From: an uncultured Clostridia bacterium
GTDB taxonomy: Bacteria > Bacillota > Clostridia > Oscillospirales > Oscillospiraceae
NCBI GenBank assembly: GCA_947173485.1
Contig: CAMWFH010000013.1
Location: forward strand, 1 to 63,567
Length of the DNA: 63,567 bases
Reading direction: 5' to 3'
Part shown: positions 43,555 through 51,781 of the stretch, in pieces
Numbering within the stretch: the stretch's first letter is position 1
How the letters are laid out: every line of letters begins with the position of its first letter
Program-made: the position numbers and the translations under genes
The notes under the pieces: model-generated
Told to the model about the DNA's origin: nothing
Databases searched by the model: none
Seen by the model: only the letters and a program-made list of their open reading frames with translations

Positions 43555-45120
43555 TCACCCCATCCGGGCCGCCTGCTGGACCAGATAGCACAGCTCCGCC
43601 CGATAGGGGTCCTCCTCTGTGCCGGGCAGCTGCCGCAGGGTCTCCAGGATGGCGGCATAGGAGGCGGTCCCGGCGTAGTCCGACTCCCGCAGGAGCATCC
43701 CGAACTGGGCCACGCAGGCGGCGAAGGCCGTGTCCGCAGAGGGCGCCTCCCGCCAGTGGCTGTCATCCACCGGATAGGCCAGCAGCTTGCTCTCCTCCCC
43801 CGCCGGCTCCTTATAGCGGATACTGACCGTCAGGTAGTCGCCGCTGCCGGTGGGGGTATTTTCTTGATATTTCAGCGACACCTCCGGGAGATCGACGTCC
43901 GCGCCGGGGGGCACCAGCTCATAGAGCGCCGTGACCCGGTGGCCCGCGCCGATCTCGCCGCCGTCCTTGGTATCGTCGCTGAAGTCCTCCGCCGCCAGCA
44001 GGCGGTCCTCATAGCCGATCAGCCGGTAGGCCGCCACCCTGGCGGGGTCGAACTCCACCTGGAGCTTCACGTCCTTGGCTACGGTAAAGAGGGTGCCGCC
44101 CATCTCCTCCACCAGGACCCGCTTGGCCTCCAGGGCGGAGTCGATATAGGCGTAGTTCCCGTTGCCGTGGTCCGCCAGAGCCTCCATCTTGTTATCCTTC
44201 AAATTTCCCGTGCCAAAGCCCATCACCGAGAGAAAGACGCCGCTCTCCTTCTTCTGCTCGATCAGCCGGGTCAGCTCCCCCTCGCTGGTGAGGCCGATGT
44301 TCAGGTCGCCATCGGTGGCCAGGATGACCCGGTTGTTGCCGCTGGGGATGAAGTAGCGCTCCGCCAGGGCGTAGGCGGTCTGGATGCCCTGGGAGCCGTT
44401 GGTGCCGCCGCCGGCCATCAGGCCCTCGATGGCGCTCTGGACGGCGGCGCGGTCATGGCTCCCCTCCAGCACCACCGCATCGCTGGAGGCGTAGGTGACG
44501 ATGGAGATCGTATCCTCCTCTCGTAGGTTCTCCGTCAGCAGCAGGAAGGCCTTCTGGACCAAGGGCAGCTTATTTGGCTCGCCCATAGAGCCGGAGACAT
44601 CGATCAAAAAGACCAGGTTCGACGGCGGCAGGGCCTCCCAGTCCAGCTGGGAGGCTTGGAGGCCCACCTTCAGCAGCAGGGTCTCCTGATTCCAGGGGCA
44701 GGGCGAGACCTCCGTGGTCACGGAGAAGGGCTCCCCCTCCGCCGGAGCGGGGTAGTCATAGCGGAAGTAGTTGATCATCTCCTCGATCCGCACCGCGTCG
44801 GCAGGGACCTCCTGCCCCGCCAGCAGCATCCGGCGGAGGTTGGCGTAGGAGGCGGTGTCCACATCGGCGGCGAAGGTGGACAGGGGGTTGGCCACAGTGG
44901 TCAGGAACCGGTTCTCCTGGAGATAGCCGTACTCCTCCGTGTTCCAGTCGATGCCCGGCGGCTCCCCGAAGGAGGGCGCTCCCTGGGTCTGGTTCGAGGG
45001 GGCCATGTCCATGCTCGCATCGCCAATGATGTTGTCATACAGGTCCCCCCTGCTGGCGCTGCAGGCGGTCAGCACTGCCAGCAGCGCCGCCAGCAGGCTC
45101 ACCCAAGCTTTTCGTTTCAT
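43555..45120 (-). CDS. VWA-domain lipoprotein (YfbK-like)
   Basis: 521-residue lipoprotein. Signal peptide with lipobox LTAC (Cys20), then a conserved N-terminal region (NRFLTTVANPLSTFAADVD, SYANLRRMLLAGQEVPADAV), a von Willebrand A domain with the MIDAS sequence DVSGSMGEPNKLP and the later THR/ASP positions (GTNGSQGIQTAY, ILATDGDLNIGL), then a C-terminal beta/helical part. This order matches YfbK-like proteins of unknown function. The start at 45120 has GGAGGA. Probably on the outer face of the membrane, binding a partner in a metal-dependent way. Confidence 0.9.
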   Translation of the reverse strand: MKRKAWVSLLAALLAVLTACSASRGDLYDNIIGDASMDMAPSNQTQGAPSFGEPPGIDWNTEEYGYLQENRFLTTVANPLSTFAADVDTASYANLRRMLLAGQEVPADAVRIEEMINYFRYDYPAPAEGEPFSVTTEVSPCPWNQETLLLKVGLQASQLDWEALPPSNLVFLIDVSGSMGEPNKLPLVQKAFLLLTENLREEDTISIVTYASSDAVVLEGSHDRAAVQSAIEGLMAGGGTNGSQGIQTAYALAERYFIPSGNNRVILATDGDLNIGLTSEGELTRLIEQKKESGVFLSVMGFGTGNLKDNKMEALADHGNGNYAYIDSALEAKRVLVEEMGGTLFTVAKDVKLQVEFDPARVAAYRLIGYEDRLLAAEDFSDDTKDGGEIGAGHRVTALYELVPPGADVDLPEVSLKYQENTPTGSGDYLTVSIRYKEPAGEESKLLAYPVDDSHWREAPSADTAFAACVAQFGMLLRESDYAGTASYAAILETLRQLPGTEEDPYRAELCYLVQQAARMG

Positions 45121-45297
45121 ACAGATCCTCCATTCCTTCTTATAATATTCGGAAGCCGGGGAGGGCCGGTGCAAGAGACCACTTCTTTCCAGCTCCCTTG
45201 GCGCCAGTATAGCAGAACGAACGGAAAAATTCGTTACAGGCCGGTTGCAGGCCGGAGACAGATCCGTGAAAATTTGGTAAAAAAGCCGTAAAAGACC

Positions 45298-45341
45298 GCC
45301 GGCGGGCAGCTCCATGTGCCCGCCGGCGGCGTTTTCAGCGT
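45298..45341 (-). terminator. Terminator of the restriction-modification genes
   Basis: Reverse-strand stem CGCCGGCGGGCA pairing with TGCCCGCCGGCG, loop of about seven bases, followed by TCTTTTACGGCTTTTTT. It begins directly after the methyltransferase stop codon. Confidence 0.85.
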
Positions 45342-46561
45342 GTAAACGGCCGCTGCGCTTCAAGTGTCCTGCTCTTGTGCGATACAAGTGAGCGGCTCTC
45401 CAAATTTTCCTCTACTTCGAGCCGGTTGCTGTCGATCACGATCATATTCGCCGGGACGGCTGCATCCGCCAGCGACATCTCCGCATTTTGCCTGATGAGG
45501 ACGGTAAAGCTGCACCGCTTTTTCATCCCTGCCATATACAAAAGAGATATGGCTTCTTGAAGCGTCTCTGTCTCCTTCTGTATTTTGATCGCGACCGGAG
45601 CGCCTAAATAGTATTTCTTCAAGAAGGCGTCTATCCCTCTATTTCTCTGGACGATATCACATTCAAACTGGTTCAAGATCGCCAGCTCGGCGGGTGTCTT
45701 CGTTTGATAGGGGGCCGTCCCGACCCTCAGCAAGGTGGATTCTGTTTTGATCGGATCAGAGAGTCGCTCCTGACACAATTTGATGGCATCCGCGCTCGTA
45801 TCGATTCCGATAAAATCACGCTTCATCAGTTTTGCGGCGACCAGCGCAGTACCGCTGCCGCAAAAAGGGTCCAAGACCAGATCGCCTTCATCGGTGCTTA
45901 TGCGAAGGATCCTTTGCAGGAGCTCGATGGGCTTTTGTGTTGGATAGCCAACGCGCTCTTTCGCTTTTGGATTCAAAAAAGGGATATCCCATACATCCGT
46001 CAAAGGCACGCCCCGCTTCTCCTTCGCCATAACGACAGCACCGCTCTCATCTCGCTTATAGCTGGCCTTGCCCATCTCGTTCCGCGCTCGTTCCTGCAAG
46101 ATCTGGTCCAGATTCGTAGTCGGCGAGTATGCGCCATAGATGGTATGAAATTTGAGATCTTTTGACTTGGAATAGAAAAAAATGGTCTGATGCGCCGCTA
46201 ACAATCCTTTTTTTGAATTTGACCAGCGCTTATATGTCCAGATGATCTCACTTCTAAAATGGTCCTCCCCAAACACCTCATCCAATAGCATCCTGATGTA
46301 ATGAGACGACGAGGTATCGCAATGCAGGAAGACAGAGCCTGTACTTTTCAAAACGCGGTGCATCTCCAAAAGCCGCTCCTTGAGGAATGACAGATAGGCC
46401 TGCCGGGAATCCCAAACATCTGAAAAGCTATAGATGTTCCCTTTAGAATCCCGGGCAGCTTGCTGCCTCTGGGTAAAGAATGGTGGATCTAAGTAGATCA
46501 TATCCACCGTTTCTTTTTCCAAAGCTCTCATGCCCCGCAGGCAATCGTCATGGATCAGCAT
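45335..46561 (-). CDS. Type II DNA methyltransferase (beta class, N6A/N4C) of an ApaLI-like system
   Basis: Modification enzyme predicted to protect the host from the adjacent ApaLI-like nuclease. 408 residues from MLIHDDCLRGM. The catalytic motif IV VDMIYLDPPFFT lies at the N-terminus (about 20-31) and the SAM motif I LVLDPFCGSGTALVAA later (about 225-240): the permuted beta order of amino methyltransferases. YPTQKPIELLQRIL is also typical. The C-terminal 130 residues are probably target recognition. A longer start at 46609 is possible but lacks a ribosome binding site. It follows the nuclease gene by seven bases. DNA is visibly more AT-rich than its neighbours. Confidence 0.9.
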   Translation of the reverse strand: MLIHDDCLRGMRALEKETVDMIYLDPPFFTQRQQAARDSKGNIYSFSDVWDSRQAYLSFLKERLLEMHRVLKSTGSVFLHCDTSSSHYIRMLLDEVFGEDHFRSEIIWTYKRWSNSKKGLLAAHQTIFFYSKSKDLKFHTIYGAYSPTTNLDQILQERARNEMGKASYKRDESGAVVMAKEKRGVPLTDVWDIPFLNPKAKERVGYPTQKPIELLQRILRISTDEGDLVLDPFCGSGTALVAAKLMKRDFIGIDTSADAIKLCQERLSDPIKTESTLLRVGTAPYQTKTPAELAILNQFECDIVQRNRGIDAFLKKYYLGAPVAIKIQKETETLQEAISLLYMAGMKKRCSFTVLIRQNAEMSLADAAVPANMIVIDSNRLEVEENLESRSLVSHKSRTLEAQRPFTR

Positions 46562-46568
46562 ATCACGT

Positions 46569-47195
46569 TCACTTCCCCCTAGAAAGCGCGATCCTTTCAA
46601 GGATCGCAAGCAGATCGATCCCAGTCAACTCATGGATATACCGCCATGCGGTATCCCCATAAAAATACTTCCCGCCTATTCCTTGATACAAGGTCTCCAG
46701 GGTCTCTTGGACCCTTATCGCTTGGACACGCTGGGGGTAGTAAAACATCACTCTGACCGGTGTATAACCTCTTTCTTGGATGGCCTTCACCCGTGCGTGT
46801 TCCTTTGTGATATGGTCGCCGTCCGTTGTCGCATCTCTCCATTTGATCTCATGTGCAGCACTTCCGACCAAGCAGTCGATCTCAAATGTTTTAGGACGCG
46901 TCCCCTGGGTGTTGGGTATCCTCACCCTGGAGGCCCCCGGATATCTATGCTGGATACAGATGACAGCGGCTCTCTCTAAAAACGCGCCTGCGTATTTATA
47001 AAGGAACCGGCCCTTATTCTGGTAGAGGTCGATCGACCGTCCTTCCTCATTGGTCACACCCAGGACACGATACAAAAGATAGTGGGAAGTATCATCCTCT
47101 TTCATCTCTTGTTCCCGCAGATCTACCTGCTCTCTTAAGGCCGCAGCATACCTATCTGCCAGCTGGCATATCGTTTCAAAAACATCCTGGTCCAT
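46569..47195 (-). CDS. ApaLI-type restriction endonuclease
   Basis: 208-residue protein matching the ApaLI restriction endonuclease family, whose prototype cuts GTGCAC. Visible are SHYLLYRVLGVTNEEGRSID, LYQNKGRFLYKYAGAFLE, RIPNTQGTRPKTFEIDCLVG and HEIKWRDATTDGDHITKEHA; the last two contain the probable PD-D/ExK catalytic residues (Asp in EIDCLVG, Glu and Lys in EIKWRD). AGGAGG precedes the ATG. It is transcribed before its methyltransferase. Recognition of GTGCAC is inferred from the family. AT-richer DNA and isolation among housekeeping genes suggest horizontal acquisition. Confidence 0.88.
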   Translation of the reverse strand: MDQDVFETICQLADRYAAALREQVDLREQEMKEDDTSHYLLYRVLGVTNEEGRSIDLYQNKGRFLYKYAGAFLERAAVICIQHRYPGASRVRIPNTQGTRPKTFEIDCLVGSAAHEIKWRDATTDGDHITKEHARVKAIQERGYTPVRVMFYYPQRVQAIRVQETLETLYQGIGGKYFYGDTAWRYIHELTGIDLLAILERIALSRGK

Positions 47196-47221
47196 ACGAG
47201 CCTCCTATCGCTCCCGGCTCC

Positions 47222-48826
47222 TCATCCATCCGTCCCGGTGAGGCAGAGCTTGACCGCGGCCACGGTCATGCCGGCCACCGCCCAGAAGATGAACATGACC
47301 CGGGGATAGTTCCACAGGTAGTCCGCCAGACCGCAGACCATGGCGCCGCAGAGGGCGGAGGCGCCGCCGATGGCGATATGGCGGGCGGCGGTGTCCGTGC
47401 TGGTCCTGACGGCCCGGGCGGCGGACTTGACGGTCCATAGGACATGGCCCAGGAGGGAGACGAGACCCAAGAGGCCCGTCTCCAGCCAGACCTGGAGGAA
47501 GGTGTTGTGGGTGTGGACGAAGGGGATCGCGGCGTCATAGTAGTTCAGCTCCGTCACCCTGGCCTGCACCGCGTCGATGCCCAGGCCCACCCCCATCAGA
47601 GGCTGGCGGGCGATCATCCGCGCCCCGGCGTTGTACAGGGGGAAGCGGCTGCTGGTGGAGCTGTCGGAGGTGTTGGTGATGGTGAGGATACGGTTCAGGA
47701 CCGTGGAGGGCAGCAGAGGGACGGCGCACAGCCCCACCACCAGGCACAGGGGCAGGAACCGGCGGTCCCACAGGAAGATGTAGACCAAGGCAGCCACCAC
47801 CAGGCCCACCCAGCTGGCCCGGGAGTAGGTCATGACGATGGCCGCGGCCCCGATGCCAAAGACCAGCAGGGCCGCTATCTTGGCGGAGAGCCGCCGGAAG
47901 ATGAAGAACAGGGCCACGAGCAGGGGCAGCAGCAGCAGGAGCAGCTCCGCGTAGGAGTTGGGGTTCTCAAAGAAGGAGTAGACCCGGCCGGGCATCCCGG
48001 CGTTGATGGACATATCCACATAGGAGGGGTTGACGGTGATATGGAGCACCAGCCGCTGGTAGAAGGCGTAGAGGGAGGAGACCAGCACCCCGCCGCCAAG
48101 GCCCAATGCCATCTGCACCAGCTGGCGGCTGCTGCGAACGGCGCTGACGATGACGAACACCAGCAGGAAGCAGGGGATGTGATAGAGCAGGAACCGGAGG
48201 GAGAGGCTGCGGTAATTGGAGAACACCACCGAGACCAGCACCGCCCCCCAGTACAGGAAGGCATAGGGCCCCATGGCGGCGGCGTCCAGCCGGGCCTCCC
48301 GCCGGCGCATCCCGGCGGCGTAGAACAGCAGGAGCAGCGCCAGCGCCAGCAGCAGGGAGCAGGCGTTGTCCCACAGCTCATAGGGGACGCAGAGGATGGC
48401 GAACAGCCCCAATCCGGCCCAGAAGGGCACGGCATCCCCCATGGCATAGCCCAGTTGGGCGAAGGCGGAGCCCTCCCACAGCGCCGGCTTGGCCCGATAG
48501 AGCAGATGGAGCAGCGCGGCGGGGATATTGGCCACCCAGCTCACCAGGGCGCAGAGGCCGCTCTCCCGCCAGCGCCGGGCGAACCAGCCCTCCCGGTAGA
48601 AGAAGGCCGCCAGGCCGCACCCGGCCCAGAGGCGGGCGCAGGCGGAAAAGAGCCAGGCCATCAGCCGCCCGGCGGCGCTCCCCTGCCAAAGAGCCAGGAG
48701 CCGGGGGCCTACGCCGGACCACCAGGCAGTCAGCCTGTCCTCCAGGGCAGCCAGCAGCCGGGCAAAGGCGGAGGTGGTGAAGAGATGGCAGAGGTAACTG
48801 CGGGAAAAGAGGGTATCATTGACCAT
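47222..48826 (-). CDS. O-antigen ligase / polymerase-like membrane protein
   Basis: 534 residues, about twelve helices, with Wzy_C/WaaL features: VYSFFENPNSYAELLLLLLP, VMTYSRASWVGLVVAALVY, a long loop with SSTSSRFPLYNAGARMIARQ, and GVGLGIDAVQ followed by VHTHNTFLQVWLETGLLGL, which holds the conserved His. An unusual N-terminal 130-residue extension precedes the core. It follows a glycosyltransferase gene by 11 bases, so both probably act on the same surface glycan. Only distantly similar to the ligase at 21.8-23.1 kb. Confidence 0.85.
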   Translation of the reverse strand: MVNDTLFSRSYLCHLFTTSAFARLLAALEDRLTAWWSGVGPRLLALWQGSAAGRLMAWLFSACARLWAGCGLAAFFYREGWFARRWRESGLCALVSWVANIPAALLHLLYRAKPALWEGSAFAQLGYAMGDAVPFWAGLGLFAILCVPYELWDNACSLLLALALLLLFYAAGMRRREARLDAAAMGPYAFLYWGAVLVSVVFSNYRSLSLRFLLYHIPCFLLVFVIVSAVRSSRQLVQMALGLGGGVLVSSLYAFYQRLVLHITVNPSYVDMSINAGMPGRVYSFFENPNSYAELLLLLLPLLVALFFIFRRLSAKIAALLVFGIGAAAIVMTYSRASWVGLVVAALVYIFLWDRRFLPLCLVVGLCAVPLLPSTVLNRILTITNTSDSSTSSRFPLYNAGARMIARQPLMGVGLGIDAVQARVTELNYYDAAIPFVHTHNTFLQVWLETGLLGLVSLLGHVLWTVKSAARAVRTSTDTAARHIAIGGASALCGAMVCGLADYLWNYPRVMFIFWAVAGMTVAAVKLCLTGTDG

Positions 48827-48837
48827 AGCGCGCTTCC

Positions 48838-49860
48838 TTACGATCGTCCGAGATTTTTGATGAGGTACAGAAGGGTCAGCAGGCCGTACCGCTTCTTCCG
48901 AAGGAGGGCGGCGGCGATCTGCCGGTTGCGGCTGAGGCCCTGGGGCGCGAAAGAGGCCACGGCCTGGGCCATATCGGCGCTCTCCGCGATGGCCTGGACC
49001 CGCCGCTTTTTCTCGGCGGCGGAGGCGGGGTTGCCGGCGGCGTACTCGTTGCCCACCGCGATCAGCAATCCGGCCCAGAGGGTCTGCTCCCGCCAGTCGG
49101 GCCGGCGGCCCTCCAGATCGAACCGCCGGACCAGCTCCTCCTTCCGCCGGAAAAAGCCCCGGTAGACCTCCATATAGTCCTTCATGTACCGGTGGGTCAC
49201 AGAGGCGGGGTTGTCCAGGTAGCAGTAGAGGGGCTTCTCCACGATCACCAGCTTCTTGGCGTGGCAGAAATATTCCATCAGGAACAGCTCGTCCTCCAGA
49301 TAGGCCCCCTCGAAGGTGATATGCGCCTCCTGGATGATGGACCGGGAGAACAGGAACCGCCAGATGAAGCCGTTGAGGGGGGCGGGTCCCAACCGGTCCC
49401 CCAGCAGGCGGTCCACGATGGCGCTTTGGATCTCCTCCGGTCCATAGGTGCCGGGGGGCAGGGCGTTCTCCTCCACCCAGCTCTTCCCCTGGGGCAGCAC
49501 ATGGAGATGGGGGGAGCCGGCGCTGTCGGCCCCGGCGGCGGTGACGGCGTAGTAGAAGGTCTCCAGGGCTTCGGGGACCAGCCAGTCATCAGCATCGGCA
49601 AAGGCGATGAACTCGCCCCTGGCCTCCTGGAGCCCCAGGTTCCGGGCGGAGCTGACGCCGCCGTTGGGCTTGTGGAACACCCGGACCCGGCTGTCGCTGG
49701 CGGCGAAGCGGTCGCAGAGAGCGCCGCTGCCGTCGGGGGAACCGTCGTCGATCAGCAGCAGCTCCAGATTTTCAAACCGCTGTTCCAGGATGCTGTTGAC
49801 ACATTTCTCCAAAAAGGCTTCCGCCTTGTAGACGGGGACGATAACGGAGATCTTTGGCAT
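48838..49860 (-). CDS. Family 2 glycosyltransferase
   Basis: GT-A fold glycosyltransferase of 340 residues. It opens KISVIVPVYKAEAFLEKCVN, then LELLLIDDGSPDGSGALCDR, NGGVSSARNLGLQEARGEFI and AFADADDWLVPEALE with the DxD-type metal site. An FSRSIIQEAHITFEGAYLED-EL segment follows, with the acidic residues expected for the catalytic base, and then a C-terminal helical region. Transfers a sugar to a surface glycan precursor, donor unknown. Operon with the downstream ligase-like gene. The stretch 49861-50056 upstream holds no gene I can support. Confidence 0.92.
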   Translation of the reverse strand: MPKISVIVPVYKAEAFLEKCVNSILEQRFENLELLLIDDGSPDGSGALCDRFAASDSRVRVFHKPNGGVSSARNLGLQEARGEFIAFADADDWLVPEALETFYYAVTAAGADSAGSPHLHVLPQGKSWVEENALPPGTYGPEEIQSAIVDRLLGDRLGPAPLNGFIWRFLFSRSIIQEAHITFEGAYLEDELFLMEYFCHAKKLVIVEKPLYCYLDNPASVTHRYMKDYMEVYRGFFRRKEELVRRFDLEGRRPDWREQTLWAGLLIAVGNEYAAGNPASAAEKKRRVQAIAESADMAQAVASFAPQGLSRNRQIAAALLRKKRYGLLTLLYLIKNLGRS

Positions 49861-50056
49861 AGGCGCCTCCTGATGATGAAAATAGCCTGTTTGAACAGTA
49901 TACCCATTTTCCGCCCCGCTGTCAATCGTTTGCTTCGCCCATCATCCACCTGCCGCATAAAGTGGCCTCCGTGCCCCTGGGAGGGCAGGAAACAGAATGG
50001 CAGAAAAACAAGCACAAAGCAGAATAGATCAGATGTAGTCGATTTGAAATTTCCCC

Positions 50057-50085
50057 TTGCAAAACCGGCGATGCTCGTGTATACT
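50057..50085 (+). promoter_or_regulatory. Promoter of the 106-nt RNA
   Basis: TTGCAA (50057-50062), 17-base spacer, TATACT (50080-50085). The predicted start at about 50092 coincides with the first base of the closing stem of the RNA. Confidence 0.6.
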
Positions 50086-50091
50086 AAAGAT

Positions 50092-50197
50092 AGAGCTGAT
50101 CGTTGCCGATGTTTCTCCCGTAATGGAGGCGCGGCAGTGCGCCGGCTCTTGCAAAGAGGCGAACCTCCGCTATACTCGGTGGGGGGGCGCCTCTTTT
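50092..50197 (+). ncRNA. Candidate structured small RNA with its own promoter and terminator
   Basis: The segment between a SigA-type promoter and an intrinsic terminator folds by inspection into a three-way junction: P1 AGAGCTG (50092-50098) with CGGCTCT (50143-50149), P2 CTCC/GGAG (50115-50118 / 50125-50128) and P3 GCGC/GCGC (50129-50132 / 50139-50142). The terminator follows (50153-50196). No plus-strand gene lies downstream, so it is not an ordinary riboswitch. I could not match it to 6S, SRP RNA, tmRNA, RNase P or common riboswitch cores. No convincing ORF inside. Confidence 0.55.
50153..50197 (+). terminator. Intrinsic terminator of the small RNA
   Basis: AAAGAGGCG (50153-50161) pairs with CGCCTCTTT (50188-50196) with an inner C/G-rich stem, followed by T residues. 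It sits against the stop codon of the convergent CdiA-C-like gene (50196-50198). Confidence 0.75.
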
Positions 50198-50675
50198 AAT
50201 ATCTCCACACCCGAATATCATCGTCCAAAATGATCATGATATCTATCACAGATGTATCTTTACGCCACTGCAATCTTTTTTCAATGACAGAAGCCAATAT
50301 ACCCAGATCAATGTTTACGCCCCTGTAATCCAAGAAAATACCTCCGGGGTCATCCCTGATCTGCTGAAGTCCGCGCCGTATCGCCGCATTTGCCGCCTTT
50401 TCCATCGTTACTGTTTTCAAATCCCACAATCTATTCTTCCAAAGATAGTCAGCCGTTTTTACCATCTGGGCATTGACCTCATTCAACAGCTTTATGTCTC
50501 CACCAAACGTGTCATGGAGCCATTGGGAAAAGCTGACTTCCGCCGAATGTAAGCCCATATCATATCCAGTATCATATGTGATCGCACCTTGTCCCGGCGT
50601 GGCAGCACGCAAATATTCACTTGTTACATCTTTTGATACGATCTTAGTTGGCATAGATGCTCCGCTCACTTCCAT
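50196..50675 (-). CDS. Orphan CdiA-C-like nuclease-domain protein
   Basis: 159 residues without signal peptide or membrane helix. The stretch from TPGQGAITYDTGYDMGL through FSQWLHDTFGGDIKLLNE, VKTADYLWKNRLWDLKTVTM and LQQIRDDPGGIFLDYRG resembles the BECR-type CdiA C-terminal toxin domain, also seen fused to phage minor head proteins. WDLK is the likely active-site lysine region. Here it stands alone, with no large toxin carrier, immunity gene or phage genes nearby. It is AT-richer than its surroundings and probably acquired. A start at 50654 (MPTKIVSK) is also possible. RNase activity is inferred. Confidence 0.65.
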   Translation of the reverse strand: MEVSGASMPTKIVSKDVTSEYLRAATPGQGAITYDTGYDMGLHSAEVSFSQWLHDTFGGDIKLLNEVNAQMVKTADYLWKNRLWDLKTVTMEKAANAAIRRGLQQIRDDPGGIFLDYRGVNIDLGILASVIEKRLQWRKDTSVIDIMIILDDDIRVWRY

Positions 50676-50685
50676 TATCTTCCTT

Positions 50686-50710
50686 GGTATACTGTTCTTT
50701 AATTATACCA
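50686..50710. promoter_or_regulatory. Palindrome over the -10 of the CdiA-C-like gene
   Basis: TGGTATA (50686-50692) and TATACCA (50704-50710), perfect 7-bp arms 11 bases apart. The arms include the -10 box and the predicted start, as expected for a repressor operator. Confidence 0.5.
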
Positions 50711-50729
50711 GTTCTTATCTACTTTTCAA
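50702..50729 (-). promoter_or_regulatory. Promoter of the CdiA-C-like gene
   Basis: Reverse-strand TTGAAA (50724-50729), 16-base spacer, perfect TATAAT (50702-50707). Confidence 0.65.
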
Positions 50730-50769
50730 GAATGATCTTTCATAGAAACATCCAACCAGCCGCGACCGC

Positions 50770-50810
50770 AAAAATGCCCCATGGCCCAGTCAGATCGGGC
50801 CATGGGGCAT
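50770..50810 (-). terminator. Terminator of the first ECF operon
   Basis: Perfect 14-bp stem (50774-50787 with 50797-50810) and nine-base loop, followed on the minus strand by TTTTTGCGG. Confidence 0.92.
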
Positions 50811-50821
50811 CGTCAGATCGG

Positions 50822-51781
50822 TCAATTTATAGGGAACGCCGTGCCGCAGATCAGGACCGCCTGGACCTCCTCCAGCAGGACAGGCGTCTCAAAGCGGCCT
50901 ATGCAGTAGGACTCGCGGACCGTGTCCTCTTTGCCGCCGTGGGCGCCGCCGCTGTGTTCATAGGGGGATACAGTCGAGCCGTCCTTCAAAAGGAGCGCGA
51001 CAGAGAACCCGTCCGGGTAGCTCCCCCCCTCCACCGCGGGGGCCCGCATATCCACCCGGACCGACAGGGCGGAGAGCTGGACCTTCTGGATCTCGTAGGT
51101 ATTGCCGTCCCTGTCGGTGACGCTCTTCTCCGCCACCGGGACGTTCCGCGTGGTGTCTTTATAGCGCAGGGTGAATTTCAATGTCCAGGGCCCCTGGGCC
51201 AGGAGGGTGTGGGTATCGGTCTCCTTGTCATAGACCGACAGGCCCTCCATCGTGACCTCCGCATTGCGGCCGATCACCGGGCCCTCGCTGGACCACTGCT
51301 CCACATACCGTACCTCGCCATCCTCCCCAGACCGGGGGCCCCGATACCCGCCGCCGCTGCCGCGGTAGGCGGAATTCTCCAGCTCTTCAAAGTACACCCC
51401 CTCCGGGAGCGGCTGTCCATCGTCCCGGGTGATGGTGTAGGCGATATACATATTGTACCGGTCGCCGGCGACTGCGTCGGCGGTGACGGTGTAGCCGTCC
51501 GCCGAGCAGGACGCGCCGATGGGGTAACCGATAGCATCGATCAGCTCGGTCTGGGCCCCGCCAAAGACAGGGGCCAGCAGGTTGCTGACGCCGCCGTTGT
51601 CCAGCTCGGCGGCAGCGGTGCCCATCAGCAGCACCGCGGTCACCGCCAGGGCCAGGGTCTTTTGGAGACGCCGGCGGCGGGCAGCCTGCCGGACCGGCAG
51701 GGCGTCCAGGGCCCGCTGGGCGGCGTCCGCCGGGGCCTTGACCTGGGCGAAGGCGGCCTGGTAGCGCTCTCTATCCATCAT
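50822..51781 (-). CDS. DUF4179-like membrane anti-sigma partner
   Basis: 319 residues: a cytoplasmic N-terminus (MMDRERYQAAFAQVKAPADA) of about 40 residues with a basic RRRRLQK stretch, one membrane helix (about 41-60), then a large extracellular beta-rich domain with ELIDAIGYPIGASCSADGYT and YIAYTITRDDGQPLPEG, as in DUF4179 proteins. These are encoded with ECF sigma factors and thought to bind them at the membrane. The start overlaps the end of the sigma gene by 11 bases. The signal sensed outside is unknown. Confidence 0.82.
   Translation of the reverse strand: MMDRERYQAAFAQVKAPADAAQRALDALPVRQAARRRRLQKTLALAVTAVLLMGTAAAELDNGGVSNLLAPVFGGAQTELIDAIGYPIGASCSADGYTVTADAVAGDRYNMYIAYTITRDDGQPLPEGVYFEELENSAYRGSGGGYRGPRSGEDGEVRYVEQWSSEGPVIGRNAEVTMEGLSVYDKETDTHTLLAQGPWTLKFTLRYKDTTRNVPVAEKSVTDRDGNTYEIQKVQLSALSVRVDMRAPAVEGGSYPDGFSVALLLKDGSTVSPYEHSGGAHGGKEDTVRESYCIGRFETPVLLEEVQAVLICGTAFPIN

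Noticed and set aside
50092..50197. SRP RNA or 6S RNA
   Set aside because: It lacks the conserved SRP tetraloop region and the long bulged duplex of 6S, and is too short for 6S.
45335..50675. A mobile element or prophage covering the restriction pair and the CdiA-C-like gene
   Set aside because: Both patches are AT-richer, but there is no integrase, transposase, phage structural gene or flanking repeat, and normal glycan genes lie between them.
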